DNA from: Pacificimonas pallii
GTDB lineage: Bacteria > Pseudomonadota > Alphaproteobacteria > Sphingomonadales > Sphingomonadaceae
Reading direction: 5' to 3'
DNA: 64,000 bases
Assembly (NCBI RefSeq): GCF_019204005.1
Contig: NZ_JAGSPA010000001.1
Coordinates: forward strand, 310,001-374,000
Shown here: piece after piece, positions 17,789 through 27,110 of the stretch
Layout of the letters: each line of letters opens with the position of its first letter
Numbering within the stretch: position 1 is the stretch's first letter
Translations under genes and position numbers: made by a program
The notes under the pieces: model-generated
Database searches by the model: none
The model's input: only the letters and a program-made list of their open reading frames with translations
Told to the model about the DNA's origin: nothing

Positions 17789-17977
17789 TTAGTCCTCGAC
17801 GACCTGCACAAGGTGAGGAATGGAATTGACCATGCCGCGCGTCGCGGGCGTGTCCTCCAGTTCGACGACCCTGTGCATTTTGCCGAGACCCAGGCCAGCC
17901 AGCGTCCTGCGCTGCTTTTCCGGGCGGCGGATCGGCGAACCGATCTGCTTGACCTTCATCATCTGCTTCTTTGCCAT
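17789..17977 (-). CDS. rpmD: 50S ribosomal protein L30
   Basis: Small large-subunit protein of 62 residues with the conserved [19 protein letters not shown] and a C-terminal [12 protein letters not shown] strand. It is the normal short bacterial L30. It starts 6 bases after the rpsE stop. Confidence 0.95.
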   Translation of the reverse strand: MAKKQMMKVKQIGSPIRRPEKQRRTLAGLGLGKMHRVVELEDTPATRGMVNSIPHLVQVVED

Positions 17978-17983
17978 GGGGAC

Positions 17984-18826
17984 TTACTCCGCAGTTGCTT
18001 CGGCAGGAGCTTCCGCTTCTGCCTCGACTGCCTCAGCAGCAGGTTGAACATCTTCGCGGCGTCCGACCAGTTCACTGATTTTCTTACCGCGACGCTGCGC
18101 CACCGTCTTCGGACTGGACTGGTCGCCCAGGGCCTCGAACGTGGCACGGATCATGTTATAGGGGTTCGACGTACCGACCGACTTGGTCACCACATCGGCA
18201 ACGCCAAGGCTTTCAAAGACGGCGCGCATCGGACCACCGGCGATGATGCCGGTACCCTGCGGCGCGCTGCGCACATGCACCTTACCGGCACCGAACCGGC
18301 CATAGCCGTCATGGTGCAGCGTACGGCCATCACGCAGTGGTACACGGACCATTGCCTTCTTTGCCGCGGCCGTGGCCTTGTTGATCGCCTCTGGCACTTC
18401 GCGTGCCTTGCCGTGACCGAAACCGGCGCGGCCCTTGCCATCGCCGACAACGACGAGTGCAGCAAAACCAAAGCGCTTACCGCCCTTCACCGTCTTGGAG
18501 ACGCGGTTAATGTGGACCAGCTTCTCGATCAGCTCTTCGCCGGTATCGTCACCGCCGCGACCACCGCGGCCACCGCGATTGTCACGACCACGGCCGCCGC
18601 CGGGACCGCCGCGACCACGGCCGCCGCCAGGACCACCAGGGCCGCCGCGACCGCCACCAGGGCCGCCACGTCCACGTCCGCCACCGGGACCGCCAGGACC
18701 ACGGCCGCCGCCCGGGCCGCCGCGCTCGTTGGACGGCGCACCCTGCGGATTGGTCGCGGCAGGCGGTGCCTCGCCGGGCGTGGGATCATTAGCGACCGAA
18801 GGAATCGTTTTCTCGTCAGCCATCAT
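17984..18826 (-). CDS. rpsE: 30S ribosomal protein S5 with long Arg/Gly-rich N-terminal extension
   Basis: S5 helps shape the decoding site and mRNA entry channel. The S5 core ([20 protein letters not shown], later [13 protein letters not shown]) occupies about residues 97-250 of 280, against about 167 residues in E. coli S5. Ahead of it lies an acidic/proline leader and then a low-complexity Gly-Pro-Arg tract at residues 35-92, built from repeated PGGGRG(R/P)GG units. After the core is a Glu/Ala tail. The start overlaps the rplR stop as TAATG; a second ATG follows directly. RG-rich S5 extensions are remembered from other sphingomonads, but a tract this long with proline is notable. Confidence 0.96.
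   Translation of the reverse strand: MMADEKTIPSVANDPTPGEAPPAATNPQGAPSNERGGPGGGRGPGGPGGGRGRGGPGGGRGGPGGPGGGRGRGGPGGGRGRDNRGGRGGRGGDDTGEELIEKLVHINRVSKTVKGGKRFGFAALVVVGDGKGRAGFGHGKAREVPEAINKATAAAKKAMVRVPLRDGRTLHHDGYGRFGAGKVHVRSAPQGTGIIAGGPMRAVFESLGVADVVTKSVGTSNPYNMIRATFEALGDQSSPKTVAQRRGKKISELVGRREDVQPAAEAVEAEAEAPAEATAE
18551..18724 (-). repeat. Tandem GC-rich repeat encoding the PGGGRG tract of S5
   Basis: This 174-base stretch inside rpsE encodes residues 35-92 as imperfect tandem units of [10 protein letters not shown]. The DNA is repetitive (CCACCGGGACCGCC-type units on the plus strand), so the tract could expand or contract by slippage. Confidence 0.8.
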
Positions 18827-19182
18827 TAAAACTCCAGTCCGCCTTCGCGTGCGGCATCGGCCAGCGCCTTGACGCGGCCATGAAAAATAAAGCCGCCACG
18901 ATCAAAGACGACGCGGGCAACTCCGGCCTGCTTGGCACGTTCAGCGACGCGCTTGCCGACTTCGGACGCCGCAGAAACGGTGGAACCGCCCTTTGCCTTC
19001 TCGTCCGCTTCGAGCGAGGATGCAGCGGCAACCGTCACACCCTGTTCGTCATCGATGACCTGCGCATAGATATGCTTCGAGGTGCGGTGGATGGAAAGGC
19101 GCGGCTTCAGGCCGCCCTTGGCGCGAAGCGCCGTGCGAACGCGCCGACGACGCCGCGCGAATGGGGTAAGTTTCTGCGCCAT
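18826..19182 (-). CDS. rplR: 50S ribosomal protein L18
   Basis: 5S rRNA-binding protein of the central protuberance. The 118-residue product has the basic N-terminus ([12 protein letters not shown]), the core [19 protein letters not shown] and the C-terminal [20 protein letters not shown]. Its TAA shares bases with the rpsE start (TAATG), so the two are translationally coupled. Confidence 0.97.
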   Translation of the reverse strand: MAQKLTPFARRRRRVRTALRAKGGLKPRLSIHRTSKHIYAQVIDDEQGVTVAAASSLEADEKAKGGSTVSAASEVGKRVAERAKQAGVARVVFDRGGFIFHGRVKALADAAREGGLEF

Positions 19183-19184
19183 GA

Positions 19185-19712
19185 TTACTTCTTCTTACCT
19201 TCCTTGCGGAATACATATTCGCCGCGATATTTGATGCCCTTGCCCTTATAAGGCTCCGGCTTGCGCCAGCGGCGGATTTCAGCAGCGACCTGACCGACCT
19301 TCTGCTTGTCCATGCCACTGATCTCGACAGTGGTCTGATCGGGCGTCTTGATGTCGATACCCTCGGGGATCGCATAGTCGACGTCATGCGAATAACCGAG
19401 CTGCAGCTTCAGGATCTTGCCCTGCATATTGGCACGGTAACCAACGCCGGAAATCTCCAACACCTTGGTGAAGCCCTCGGTCACACCCGTGACGAGGTTC
19501 TGCACCAGCGTGCGCTGCATGCCCCAGAAGGGGCGACCAGACTTCTTGACCGGCATGACCTTCACCACGCCGTCTTCGATCTTATACTCGATCTCGTCGC
19601 GGGTCGCCATCGACAGTTCGCCCTTGGGTCCTTTGATGGACAGGGTTTCACCGGCGAGGTTCGCCGAGACACCGTCGGGCAGTGCGACCGGCACTTTTCC
19701 AATTCGTGACAT
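19185..19712 (-). CDS. rplF: 50S ribosomal protein L6
   Basis: Large-subunit protein near the factor-binding site. The 175-residue product starts [19 protein letters not shown] and ends with the conserved [20 protein letters not shown]. The ATG at 19712 fits the family. It lies 2 bases ahead of rplR. Confidence 0.97.
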   Translation of the reverse strand: MSRIGKVPVALPDGVSANLAGETLSIKGPKGELSMATRDEIEYKIEDGVVKVMPVKKSGRPFWGMQRTLVQNLVTGVTEGFTKVLEISGVGYRANMQGKILKLQLGYSHDVDYAIPEGIDIKTPDQTTVEISGMDKQKVGQVAAEIRRWRKPEPYKGKGIKYRGEYVFRKEGKKK

Positions 19713-19722
19713 CAGCTTTCCC

Positions 19723-20121
19723 CTAGAAGACCTGGCAGAGCAGTTCGCCGCCGACATTCTGCTCACGCGCTTCCGCGTCGGACAGAACGCCCCTTGGCGT
19801 CGAAACGATGGTGATACCGAGGCCGGAACGCACCCTTGGGAGGTCGTTCGCGCCGGAATAAACCCGGCGACCCGGCCTGGACACGCGCTGCAAATATTGA
19901 ATCGCGGGCGAGCCTTCGAAATATTTCAGCTCGATACGCGTGAAGGTCTTGTTGCCCGGCTGTTCCTCGTCGGAATGCCCGCGGATATAGCCTTCGCGCT
20001 CCAGCACGTTCAGTACGTTGCGGCGCAGCTTCGAGGACGGAGTCACGATGGAATCCTTCTTCGCCTGCTGGCCATTGCGAATGCGGGTGAGAAGGTCCGC
20101 AAGCGGATCTGTCATTGTCAT
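19723..20121 (-). CDS. rpsH: 30S ribosomal protein S8
   Basis: Binds the central domain of 16S rRNA and, in E. coli, represses the spc operon. The 132-residue product begins [20 protein letters not shown] and ends with the conserved [20 protein letters not shown]-type region (here [15 protein letters not shown]). The ATG at 20121 matches family starts; a second ATG is two codons in. No S8-site-like structure was recognised near rplE. Confidence 0.97.
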   Translation of the reverse strand: MTMTDPLADLLTRIRNGQQAKKDSIVTPSSKLRRNVLNVLEREGYIRGHSDEEQPGNKTFTRIELKYFEGSPAIQYLQRVSRPGRRVYSGANDLPRVRSGLGITIVSTPRGVLSDAEAREQNVGGELLCQVF

Positions 20122-20137
20122 ATGCCTGCTCCCTTCC

Positions 20138-20443
20138 TTACCAGCTGGATTTCGTGAGGCCCGGGATGAGCCCCTTATTGCCAAGTTCGCGGATCATGAT
20201 GCGCGACAGGCCGAACTTCCGGTAATAACCGCGTGAACGGCCCGTCAGCTCACAACGGTTGCGGACCCTTGTGGGATTCGCATTGCGCGGCAGCTCCGCC
20301 ATTTTCAGGCGCGCCATCAGACGCTCGTCATCATCGACGCTGGCATCCTCTGCAATCGCCTTCAGCCGGGCATATTTGCCGGCATATTTCTTAACGAGCT
20401 TCTTGCGACGCTCGTTTTTGTTAACCGAACTCAGTTTCGCCAT
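20138..20443 (-). CDS. rpsN: 30S ribosomal protein S14, zinc-independent form
   Basis: Head-domain protein of the 30S subunit. The 101-residue product is the long S14 form without the C-X2-C zinc ribbon. The conserved C-terminus reads [20 protein letters not shown]. This is the usual alphaproteobacterial type. Confidence 0.97.
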   Translation of the reverse strand: MAKLSSVNKNERRKKLVKKYAGKYARLKAIAEDASVDDDERLMARLKMAELPRNANPTRVRNRCELTGRSRGYYRKFGLSRIMIRELGNKGLIPGLTKSSW

Positions 20444-20475
20444 GACTTAAGTTCTCTTTCCTTGCCTGGGCTGGC

Positions 20476-21066
20476 TCACGCCGCCTTTTTCTCTTCGTCA
20501 TCGTCACTGCCGATAAATGGCATGCCGAGACCCTTAAGGAGCGCACGCCCCTCATCGTCGGTATTCGCCGTCGTCGTCACGATCACATCCATGCCGCGGG
20601 TCTCGTCGACCTCGTCATAGTTGATCTCGGTGAAAACGATCTGCTCCTTGATGCCCATGGCGTAATTGCCACGGCCGTCAAAACTGTTCGGGTTCGTACC
20701 GCGAAAGTCGCGAACGCGCGGAAGCGCGATGTTCACGAGGCGGTCCAGAAATTCCCACATGCGGGCACCGCGCAGCGTGACTTTCACACCGATCGGATTG
20801 CCCTCACGCAGCTTGAACGTCGCGATCGACTTTTTCGCCTTTGTGATGACAGGCTTCTGGCCAGCGATCTTCGTCATTTCTGCGAAGGCGTTGTTCAAAT
20901 GCTTCTTGTCATCGACGGCTTTGCCGACGCCCATGTTCAGGACGATCTTTTCAATCCGCGGAATCTGCAGGTCGTTCTTATATCCGAACTGTTCCTTCAG
21001 GGCGGCGCGAACCTTCTCCTGATAGATGCCCTGCAGGCGCGGCGTGTATTTCTTATCCTCAGCCAT
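20476..21066 (-). CDS. rplE: 50S ribosomal protein L5
   Basis: 5S rRNA-binding protein that contacts the P-site tRNA. The 196-residue product has the typical [18 protein letters not shown] and [20 protein letters not shown] segments. Compared with E. coli L5 it has a somewhat longer acidic C-terminus ([13 protein letters not shown]). The start overlaps the rplX stop by 8 bases. Confidence 0.97.
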   Translation of the reverse strand: MAEDKKYTPRLQGIYQEKVRAALKEQFGYKNDLQIPRIEKIVLNMGVGKAVDDKKHLNNAFAEMTKIAGQKPVITKAKKSIATFKLREGNPIGVKVTLRGARMWEFLDRLVNIALPRVRDFRGTNPNSFDGRGNYAMGIKEQIVFTEINYDEVDETRGMDVIVTTTANTDDEGRALLKGLGMPFIGSDDDEEKKAA

Positions 21067-21379
21067 TGATCACCTCGCCAGATTTCTTCGCGATGCGAAC
21101 CTTCTTGCCATCGCGAACTTCGAAACCGACGCGCGTGGGCTTGCCGGTCTTCGGGTCTTCGATGGCGACCTTGGATGCGGACATCGGCGCTTCGAAACGA
21201 TCGAGACCGCCCTGCGGGTTCGCCTGGCTCGGCTTGCGGTGCCGGGTGGCGATATTCACACCCGAAACCACGACCTTGCCTTCCTTTGGCATGACCTGGG
21301 TCACGTCGCCGTGCTTGCCCTTGTCCTTGCCCGACAGGACGACGACGCGGTCGCCCTTCTTGATTTTCGCGGCTGCCAT
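21059..21379 (-). CDS. rplX: 50S ribosomal protein L24
   Basis: Assembly-initiator protein of the large subunit. The 106-residue KOW-domain product starts [20 protein letters not shown], followed by the GKHGDVTQV turn. The gene overlaps rplE by 8 bases and lies one base after the rplN stop. Confidence 0.97.
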   Translation of the reverse strand: MAAAKIKKGDRVVVLSGKDKGKHGDVTQVMPKEGKVVVSGVNIATRHRKPSQANPQGGLDRFEAPMSASKVAIEDPKTGKPTRVGFEVRDGKKVRIAKKSGEVING

Positions 21380-21380
21380 T

Positions 21381-21749
21381 TTACAGCACCTCCGGCGCCA
21401 GGCTGACGATCTTCATCAGGCCCTTGGCACGCAGTTCGCGTGTCACCGGACCAAAGATACGCGTACCAAGCGGTTCCTTGTTGGTATTGATAAGAACAGC
21501 GGCATTGCTGTCGAAACGGATAACCGTTCCATCATCGCGGCGGATGTCCTTGGCCGTGCGAACGACGACGGCGCGGTGCACATCGCCCTTCTTCACGCGG
21601 CCGCGCGGCTGGGCTTCCTTGACGCTGACGACGATCGTATCGCCAACACCGGCAAAGCGCCGCTTCGAGCCACCAAGAACCTTGATGCACTGCACACGCT
21701 TCGCGCCGGAATTATCCGCAACTTCCAGGTTTGACTGCATCTGGATCAT
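21381..21749 (-). CDS. rplN: 50S ribosomal protein L14
   Basis: Large-subunit protein at the subunit interface. The 122-residue product starts [20 protein letters not shown] and is of standard length and sequence. It is the first gene of the classical spc block but sits one base after rpsQ, so the S10 and spc operons appear fused here. Confidence 0.98.
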   Translation of the reverse strand: MIQMQSNLEVADNSGAKRVQCIKVLGGSKRRFAGVGDTIVVSVKEAQPRGRVKKGDVHRAVVVRTAKDIRRDDGTVIRFDSNAAVLINTNKEPLGTRIFGPVTRELRAKGLMKIVSLAPEVL

Positions 21750-21750
21750 G

Positions 21751-22020
21751 TCAGTTCGCCCCCTCGGCTACGGCGGCGCCTTTGGCGCCGACCTTGTCAA
21801 TCACTTCCCACGTCTTCGTCTTGGAAATCGGCTTGCACTCCTGAATGCGAACGGTGTCGCCGGTGGAGCAGCTGTTTTCCGCGTCGTGCGCGTGGTATTT
21901 CTTCGAGCGGCGGATGATCTTGCCGTAAAGCGGATGCTTCACGCGGCGTTCGATCAGGACCGTCACGGTCTTGTCTGTCTTATCGGACACGACCTGGCCC
22001 GTCATAATGCGCTTCGGCAT
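21751..22020 (-). CDS. rpsQ: 30S ribosomal protein S17
   Basis: Primary 16S rRNA-binding protein. The 89-residue product has the OB-fold signature [20 protein letters not shown] and [10 protein letters not shown]-type basic loop (here [14 protein letters not shown]). It follows rpmC by 4 bases. Confidence 0.97.
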   Translation of the reverse strand: MPKRIMTGQVVSDKTDKTVTVLIERRVKHPLYGKIIRRSKKYHAHDAENSCSTGDTVRIQECKPISKTKTWEVIDKVGAKGAAVAEGAN

Positions 22021-22024
22021 GGGC

Positions 22025-22231
22025 TTATCCTTCTGCCGACGCGCTGGCGCGCTCGGTCTTCAAAGTCTTGATCTGCGCGATGGTGCGGCGCACCTCTTTC
22101 ACGCGGCTCGGCTTTTCCAGCTGACCGGTCGCCGACTGAAAGCGCAGATTGAACTGCTCCTTCTTCAGCTGCGCCAGCTCATCGTTAAGCTGGTCGTCGG
22201 TCTTCGTTTTCAAGTCTGCGATCTTTGCCAT
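22025..22231 (-). CDS. rpmC: 50S ribosomal protein L29
   Basis: Small protein near the tunnel exit, part of the docking site for trigger factor and SRP. The 68-residue product has the helical [20 protein letters not shown] motif and ends with a short Ala/Ser-rich tail. It lies 2 bases after rplP. Confidence 0.96.
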   Translation of the reverse strand: MAKIADLKTKTDDQLNDELAQLKKEQFNLRFQSATGQLEKPSRVKEVRRTIAQIKTLKTERASASAEG

Positions 22232-22233
22232 GA

Positions 22234-22653
22234 TCAGACCTCCTCACCCAGACGGTGGACGAACTTGGTGCGGATCGGCAGCTTCGCGGCGGCGCGCTCG
22301 AATGCGAGGCGTGCGACCTGGGCGCTGACGCCATCCAGTTCAAACATGATACGGCCGGGCTTGACGCGCGCGGCCCAATATTCCGGCGACCCCTTACCCT
22401 TGCCCATGCGGACTTCCGCAGGCTTGGAAGAGACGGGCACGTCCGGAAAAATACGGATCCACAGGCGGCCCTGCCGCTTCATGGCGCGGGTGATCGAACG
22501 GCGGGCCGCCTCGATCTGGCGCGCCGTGATACGCTCGGGCTGCATGGCCTTCAGGCCATAGGCGCCAAAGTTCAGCTCGGTACCGCCCTTGGCATTGCCA
22601 TGGATGCGGCCCTTGTGCGCCTTCCTGTATTTTGTGCGTTTTGGTTGCAGCAT
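22234..22653 (-). CDS. rplP: 50S ribosomal protein L16
   Basis: Large-subunit protein that contacts the A-site tRNA. The 139-residue product starts [19 protein letters not shown] and has the conserved [20 protein letters not shown]. Arg81 hydroxylation by a YcfD-type enzyme is known in E. coli; the equivalent region is conserved, but the oxygenase is not in this window. Confidence 0.97.
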   Translation of the reverse strand: MLQPKRTKYRKAHKGRIHGNAKGGTELNFGAYGLKAMQPERITARQIEAARRSITRAMKRQGRLWIRIFPDVPVSSKPAEVRMGKGKGSPEYWAARVKPGRIMFELDGVSAQVARLAFERAAAKLPIRTKFVHRLGEEV

Positions 22654-22702
22654 TTCTTCTAGCCTTCTGACAGGAAAAGAGGTCCTCGATCAGGCCGTTC
22701 GC

Positions 22703-22729
22703 CGCGGTATGTTCTTTCGAACTACCGCG
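22703..22729 (-). promoter_or_regulatory. Intercistronic hairpin overlapping the rpsC stop codon
   Basis: CGCGGTA/TACCGCG (22703-22709 with 22723-22729) plus GTTC/GAAC inner arms give an 11-bp stem with one bulge and a 4-base loop. It covers the rpsC stop and sits in the 68-base gap before rplP. No T-tract follows. A role in mRNA processing or in tuning rplP translation is possible. Confidence 0.45.
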
Positions 22730-23417
22730 CCGGCCGGACCCCAGATGTCTGTGCGTCCATCATGGCCTTTTCCTGGCCAAGCGGGTCATGCTCCAGGATT
22801 TCACCCTTGAAGATCCAGACCTTGACGCCGCAGATGCCGTAGGCGGTCTTCGCCTTTGCTTCTGCGTAATCGATATTCGCGCGCAGCGTATGCAAAGGCA
22901 CGCGGCCTTCACGGTACCATTCGACGCGCGCGATTTCCGCGCCGCCCAAACGGCCACCACAAGTAATCTTGATGCCTTCCGCGCCCAGACGCAGCGCGGA
23001 CTGCACGGCGCGCTTCATGGCGCGGCGGAATGCGATGCGGCGCTCCAACTGGTCGGCCACACCCTGGGCGACCAGCATTGCGTCCACCTCGGGCTTGCGG
23101 ATTTCGACGATATTCAGCGACACTTCGCTGTTCGTCATCGCACCGATGGCCTTGCGCAGCTTGTCAATGTCCGCGCCCTTCTTACCGATGATGACACCGG
23201 GACGGGCAGCATAAACGCTCACGCGGCACAGCTTGGCAGGACGCTCGATCACGACCTTGGAAATCGCGGCCTGAGGCACCGTTTTCAGGATATACTCGCG
23301 GATCTTGAGATCCTCGACGAGCTGACGCGCATAGGTTTCGCCGTCAGCGAACCAGCGGCTGTCCCATGTGCGGTTGACCTGCAGGCGCAGGCCGATGGGA
23401 TTCGACTTGTGACCCAT
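22722..23417 (-). CDS. rpsC: 30S ribosomal protein S3
   Basis: mRNA entry-channel protein of the 30S head. The 231-residue product starts [20 protein letters not shown] and has the KH-domain GXXG motif in [13 protein letters not shown]. The C-terminal domain ends [17 protein letters not shown]. The start overlaps the rplV stop as TAATG. Confidence 0.97.
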   Translation of the reverse strand: MGHKSNPIGLRLQVNRTWDSRWFADGETYARQLVEDLKIREYILKTVPQAAISKVVIERPAKLCRVSVYAARPGVIIGKKGADIDKLRKAIGAMTNSEVSLNIVEIRKPEVDAMLVAQGVADQLERRIAFRRAMKRAVQSALRLGAEGIKITCGGRLGGAEIARVEWYREGRVPLHTLRANIDYAEAKAKTAYGICGVKVWIFKGEILEHDPLGQEKAMMDAQTSGVRPAR

Positions 23418-23800
23418 TAGTTCTGCTCCTCTTCGTCCTGTTCGCGGACAACGATACGGATACGGCTGAACGGCTTCACGATCGCAGCTGAACGGCCACG
23501 GGCACGTGCCTTGAACCGCTTCATCGTCAGCGACTTGCCAACACTCGCCTCGGCGACGACCAGCGAGTCGACGTCCAGATTGTGATTGTTTTCCGCGTTC
23601 GCGATGGCCGAAGCGAGTGCCTTTTGCACCGGCTCGGCAAAGCCCTTGTTGGAAAACTTCAGAAGGTTCAGCGCCTCCTCGGCTTTCTTGCCGCGGATCA
23701 GGCCCGCGACGAGATTCAGCTTATAGGGGCTGCCACGCAGCGTATTCGCCACGGCGAGCGCCTCGCGCTCACCGACACGACGGGGATTTGTCTTAGCCAT
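23417..23800 (-). CDS. rplV: 50S ribosomal protein L22
   Basis: Lines the peptide exit tunnel with its long beta-hairpin. The 127-residue product has the helix [20 protein letters not shown] and the hairpin tip [20 protein letters not shown]. It ends with an acidic QDEEEQN tail. It is coupled to rpsS and rpsC by one-base TAATG overlaps on both sides. Confidence 0.97.
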   Translation of the reverse strand: MAKTNPRRVGEREALAVANTLRGSPYKLNLVAGLIRGKKAEEALNLLKFSNKGFAEPVQKALASAIANAENNHNLDVDSLVVAEASVGKSLTMKRFKARARGRSAAIVKPFSRIRIVVREQDEEEQN

Positions 23801-24075
23801 TAGCGCTTCGCTTTCTTGTCAGCCAGATGACCGACATAGGTGCGCGTCGGGGCGAACTCGCCCAGCTTCATGCCCACCATGTCTTCGTTGACAGCGACAG
23901 GAATGAATTTGCGCCCGTTATAGACGTTAAAGGTCAGGCCGACGAACTGCGGCAGGATTGTCGAACGGCGCGACCAGGTCTTGATCGGCGCCTTCTTCGC
24001 GGCTTCCTGCGCTGCATCTGCCTTCTTCAGAAGGTGGAGGTCAACGAACGGACCTTTTTTCAGGGAACGTGCCAT
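23800..24075 (-). CDS. rpsS: 30S ribosomal protein S19
   Basis: Head protein that binds with S13. The 91-residue product starts [18 protein letters not shown] and has [20 protein letters not shown]. It follows rplB by 2 bases. Confidence 0.97.
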   Translation of the reverse strand: MARSLKKGPFVDLHLLKKADAAQEAAKKAPIKTWSRRSTILPQFVGLTFNVYNGRKFIPVAVNEDMVGMKLGEFAPTRTYVGHLADKKAKR

Positions 24076-24077
24076 GA

Positions 24078-24920
24078 CTACCTCTTCTTCTTCCGCGCGT
24101 GACGCGAACGGATGATCATCTTGTTTGAAGCCTTCTTCCGATCACGGGTCTTCGCGCCCTTTGTCGGCTTGCCCCACGGCGTCACCGGATGGCGACCACC
24201 AGAGGTCCGGCCTTCACCACCACCATGGGGGTGATCGACAGGGTTCTTGGCGACACCGCGCGTCAGCGGACGAATGCCGCGCCAGCGATTGCGGCCAGCC
24301 TTGGCAAGCGTCTGGTTCGAATTGTCGGGGTTTGAAACCGCGCCAACCGTCGCCATGCAATTGCCCGGGATATAACGGGTCTCGCCCGATCCCAAACGGA
24401 TGATCGTCAGGCCGCGATCCTTGCCGACCACCTGTGCATAGGTGCCCGCGGACCGTGCCATCTGACCGCCCTTGCCGGGCTTCAGCTCGACATTGTGGAC
24501 GATCGTGCCGACCGGCATCTGACCCGTTTCCATGGCGTTGCCCGGCTTTACGTCGGTCTTCTTGCCGGCGATGATCTTGTCGCCCGGGCCGACGCGCTGC
24601 GGCGCCAGAATGTAGGTCTTTTCACCGTCGGGATAAACGATAAGCGCGATGAACGCCGAACGGTTCGGGTCATATTCAAGCCGTTCGATCGTGCCCTCTA
24701 CGTCCCATTTGCGACGTTTGAAGTCCATGATCCGATATTTGCGCTTATGACCGCCGCCAATACCGCGCGACGTGATATGACCCTTATTGTTCCGGCCACC
24801 CGTCTTCGGCAGACCTTCGGTAAGCGCCTTTTCCGGACCGCCCTTGTGCAGGTGCGACCGGTCGACAAGCACCAGACCGCGACGGGCCGGGCTGGTCGGG
24901 CGATATTGCTTGAGTGCCAT
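24078..24920 (-). CDS. rplB: 50S ribosomal protein L2
   Basis: Core protein next to the peptidyl-transferase centre. The 280-residue product has KSGGRNNKG-type early motifs (here [12 protein letters not shown]), and the C-terminal [20 protein letters not shown] loop with the functionally important His is intact. Its start overlaps the rplW stop (TAATG). Confidence 0.98.
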   Translation of the reverse strand: MALKQYRPTSPARRGLVLVDRSHLHKGGPEKALTEGLPKTGGRNNKGHITSRGIGGGHKRKYRIMDFKRRKWDVEGTIERLEYDPNRSAFIALIVYPDGEKTYILAPQRVGPGDKIIAGKKTDVKPGNAMETGQMPVGTIVHNVELKPGKGGQMARSAGTYAQVVGKDRGLTIIRLGSGETRYIPGNCMATVGAVSNPDNSNQTLAKAGRNRWRGIRPLTRGVAKNPVDHPHGGGEGRTSGGRHPVTPWGKPTKGAKTRDRKKASNKMIIRSRHARKKKR

Positions 24921-25234
24921 TAGTTCACTCCGCTCGTAATATCGATCATGTCACCCTCGGCGAGCGTGATGATCGCTTTTTTCACATCGGCGCGTTTGTA
25001 GGGACGACCCTTGGCGCGCTTCACCTTGCCCTTGGCGATCATGGTGTTCACGCCGGTGACTTTCACGCCGTAAAGCGCTTCGATCGCCGCCTTGATCTGG
25101 GGCTTCGTGGCGCTGTTCGCGACCTTGAAGGCAACCTGATTATGCTCCGAAACCATCGTCGATTTCTCGGTGATGATCGGCGCACGGACCACGTCATAGT
25201 GCGCCAGTTCGATCACGGTCTCTGCTTTAGCCAT
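24920..25234 (-). CDS. rplW: 50S ribosomal protein L23
   Basis: Main docking protein for trigger factor and SRP at the tunnel exit. The 104-residue product has [20 protein letters not shown] and the basic loop [17 protein letters not shown]. It overlaps rplD by 8 bases. Confidence 0.97.
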   Translation of the reverse strand: MAKAETVIELAHYDVVRAPIITEKSTMVSEHNQVAFKVANSATKPQIKAAIEALYGVKVTGVNTMIAKGKVKRAKGRPYKRADVKKAIITLAEGDMIDITSGVN

Positions 25235-25859
25235 TGAACCGCGCCTCCAGCGTCTCGACAGCGGCCTTCGTCAGGACCAGCGTATCGTGGTTGAGGATAT
25301 CATAGACGTTCGCACCGGCGGTCGGCATCACGTTCATGCGCGGCAAATTGCGAACGGCTTTCGTGAAAGCCTCCGCCTTACCGGCATCCATGAACAGGGC
25401 GCCGGTCACGCCGAGCTTGTCCAGCGAGACCTTCATCGCGGATGTTTTCGCATCCTTGATGTCGAAGTCCTTCAGGACAATGATCTTGCCTTCCGCGGCT
25501 TTCACGCTCAGCGCGGTCTTCAGACCCAGTGCGCGAACTTTCTTGTTGAGCGACTGGCTGAACAAGCGGGCGCGCGGGCCATGGGCCTTGCCGCCACCGA
25601 CAAAGATCGGCGCGCGGCGGTTGCCATGACGTGCCGTGCCGCCGCCTTTCTGCTTGCCGAACTTCTTACCGGTCCGGGCGACGTCGCTGCGCTCACGCGC
25701 GGCACGGGCCATCGCGCGGCGATTGGCGAGCTGCCAGGTGACGACGCGGTGGAGAATGTCCGGACGGGCTTCAAGGCCGAAAATCTCGTCCTTCAGCTCG
25801 ATATCGGCGTCTTTTCCCGTGACCGCCTTGCCGTCGAGGCTCTGAACCTTGACTTTCAT
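25227..25859 (-). CDS. rplD: 50S ribosomal protein L4
   Basis: Tunnel-lining protein; in gammaproteobacteria it also represses the S10 operon. The 210-residue product has the extended loop [20 protein letters not shown] that reaches into the tunnel, and a C-terminal domain with the [18 protein letters not shown] run. It abuts rplC with no gap. Confidence 0.97.
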   Translation of the reverse strand: MKVKVQSLDGKAVTGKDADIELKDEIFGLEARPDILHRVVTWQLANRRAMARAARERSDVARTGKKFGKQKGGGTARHGNRRAPIFVGGGKAHGPRARLFSQSLNKKVRALGLKTALSVKAAEGKIIVLKDFDIKDAKTSAMKVSLDKLGVTGALFMDAGKAEAFTKAVRNLPRMNVMPTAGANVYDILNHDTLVLTKAAVETLEARFNG

Positions 25860-26606
25860 TTACGCCTCCGCGGTTTCGCTTGCGGCATCATCAGCCGTCT
25901 CGGTGCCCGTATCGGCGGGCGCCTCATTATTATTATCGCCCTTGACCTTGCCGGGATAAGGCAGGTCCGCGTGCGGGCGCTTGACAGCGTCGGAAACGAG
26001 CAGCCAGCCACCTTTTGAGCCAGGGACAGAGCCCTTGACGAAAAGAAGGCCGCGCTCCGCGTCCGTCTCGACGATCTCGAGATTCTGCTGAGTCCGGAAA
26101 CGGTTGCCCATCTGGCCAGCCATTTTCTTGCCCTTGAACACCTTGCCAGGGTCCTGACGCTGACCGGTGGAACCGTGCGAACGATGCGAAAGCGAAACAC
26201 CGTGCGTAGCGCGAAGACCGCCAAAGCCCCAGCGTTTCATGGCACCGGCAAAACCCTTACCCTGGGTACGCCCCTGGATATCGACCATTTGGCCGGACGC
26301 GAAATGGTCGGCGGAAATTTCCGCGCCCACGTCAAGCAAGGCATCTTCGGCGACACGGAATTCCGCAAGACGGGCCTTCGGCTCGACTTCCGCTTTGCCA
26401 TAGAAACCGCGCTGCGGCTTCGCCACGTTCTTGGCCTTCGCCGAGCCAGCGCCCAGCTGCAGGGCGGTATAGCCATCGACATCGTCCTTGCGATGTCCGA
26501 CGACCTGACAGCCTTCCAGGCTGAGTACGGTCACGGGCACGTGCCGACCGTCCTCCTGGAACAGGCGCGTCATGCCCATCTTTTTCGCGATCACGCCAGT
26601 GCGCAT
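25860..26606 (-). CDS. rplC: 50S ribosomal protein L3
   Basis: Early assembly protein of the large subunit. The 248-residue product has the conserved [15 protein letters not shown] and [20 protein letters not shown] runs. The C-terminus is extended and acidic ([16 protein letters not shown]), longer than E. coli L3 by about 35 residues. AAAGGATGG precedes the ATG. Confidence 0.97.
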   Translation of the reverse strand: MRTGVIAKKMGMTRLFQEDGRHVPVTVLSLEGCQVVGHRKDDVDGYTALQLGAGSAKAKNVAKPQRGFYGKAEVEPKARLAEFRVAEDALLDVGAEISADHFASGQMVDIQGRTQGKGFAGAMKRWGFGGLRATHGVSLSHRSHGSTGQRQDPGKVFKGKKMAGQMGNRFRTQQNLEIVETDAERGLLFVKGSVPGSKGGWLLVSDAVKRPHADLPYPGKVKGDNNNEAPADTGTETADDAASETAEA

Positions 26607-26627
26607 GATCCATCCTTTCTCTCAGAG

Positions 26628-26651
26628 GCCCGCCCGGCGAACCGGGAGGGC
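26628..26651 (-). promoter_or_regulatory. UUCG-tetraloop hairpin between rpsJ and rplC
   Basis: In the mRNA, GCCCUCCCGG-UUCG-CCGGGCGGGC forms a 10-bp stem with one mismatch, capped by the very stable UUCG loop. It ends about 20 bases before the rplC start. No T-tract follows, so it is not a terminator. Position suggests translational control or an RNase-protection role. Confidence 0.5.
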
Positions 26652-26713
26652 TTGGTTTCAAACTCTTGCGTCAACCGGACCTCGCGCCCGGCTGCGATAA
26701 CTTACCTGAACGC

Positions 26714-27028
26714 CTACGCGCCCAGCTTGATCTCAACATCCACACCTGCGGACAGGTCCAGCTTCATCAGCGCGTCGACGGTCTGCGGCGTCGGCTGAAC
26801 GATATCCAGAAGACGCTTGTGCGTCCGGACCTCAAACTGCTCGCGGCTCTTCTTGTCGATATGCGGACCGCGGTTGACGGTGAACTTCTCGATGCGGGTG
26901 GGCATCGGGATCGGGCCGCGAATCAGCGCCCCCGTCCGCTTCGCCGTGTCCGCGATCTCACCCGTCGCCTGGTCGAGCACACGGTGATCAAAGGCCTTCA
27001 GGCGGATTCTGATATTCTGCGTTTCCAT
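26714..27028 (-). CDS. rpsJ: 30S ribosomal protein S10
   Basis: 30S head protein; its homologue NusE takes part in antitermination. The 104-residue product has [20 protein letters not shown] and the loop [20 protein letters not shown]. It is the first gene of the S10 operon and follows the terminator after tuf. No clear promoter was found in the 37 bases between that hairpin and the ATG, so transcription may come partly from read-through or from inside tuf. Confidence 0.97.
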   Translation of the reverse strand: METQNIRIRLKAFDHRVLDQATGEIADTAKRTGALIRGPIPMPTRIEKFTVNRGPHIDKKSREQFEVRTHKRLLDIVQPTPQTVDALMKLDLSAGVDVEIKLGA

Positions 27029-27064
27029 CGGACGTCGACCTTAAACCTTCAAAACAAAAGAGAA

Positions 27065-27091
27065 CCGGTCCGACAATTACTGCCGGACCGG
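27065..27091 (-). terminator. Intrinsic terminator after tuf
   Basis: An 8-bp stem CCGGTCCG/CGGACCGG (27065-27072 with 27084-27091), an 11-base loop and then TTCTCTTTTGTTTTG on the minus strand. It lies 20 bases past the tuf stop and divides the str operon from the S10 operon. Confidence 0.75.
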
Positions 27092-27110
27092 CCCGTTAGG
27101 CATGTGCCTT

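Noticed and set aside
18551-18724. Regularly repeated GC-rich units resembling a CRISPR array
   Set aside because: The units are short, imperfect and without unique spacers, and they encode the in-frame PGGGRG tract of S5.
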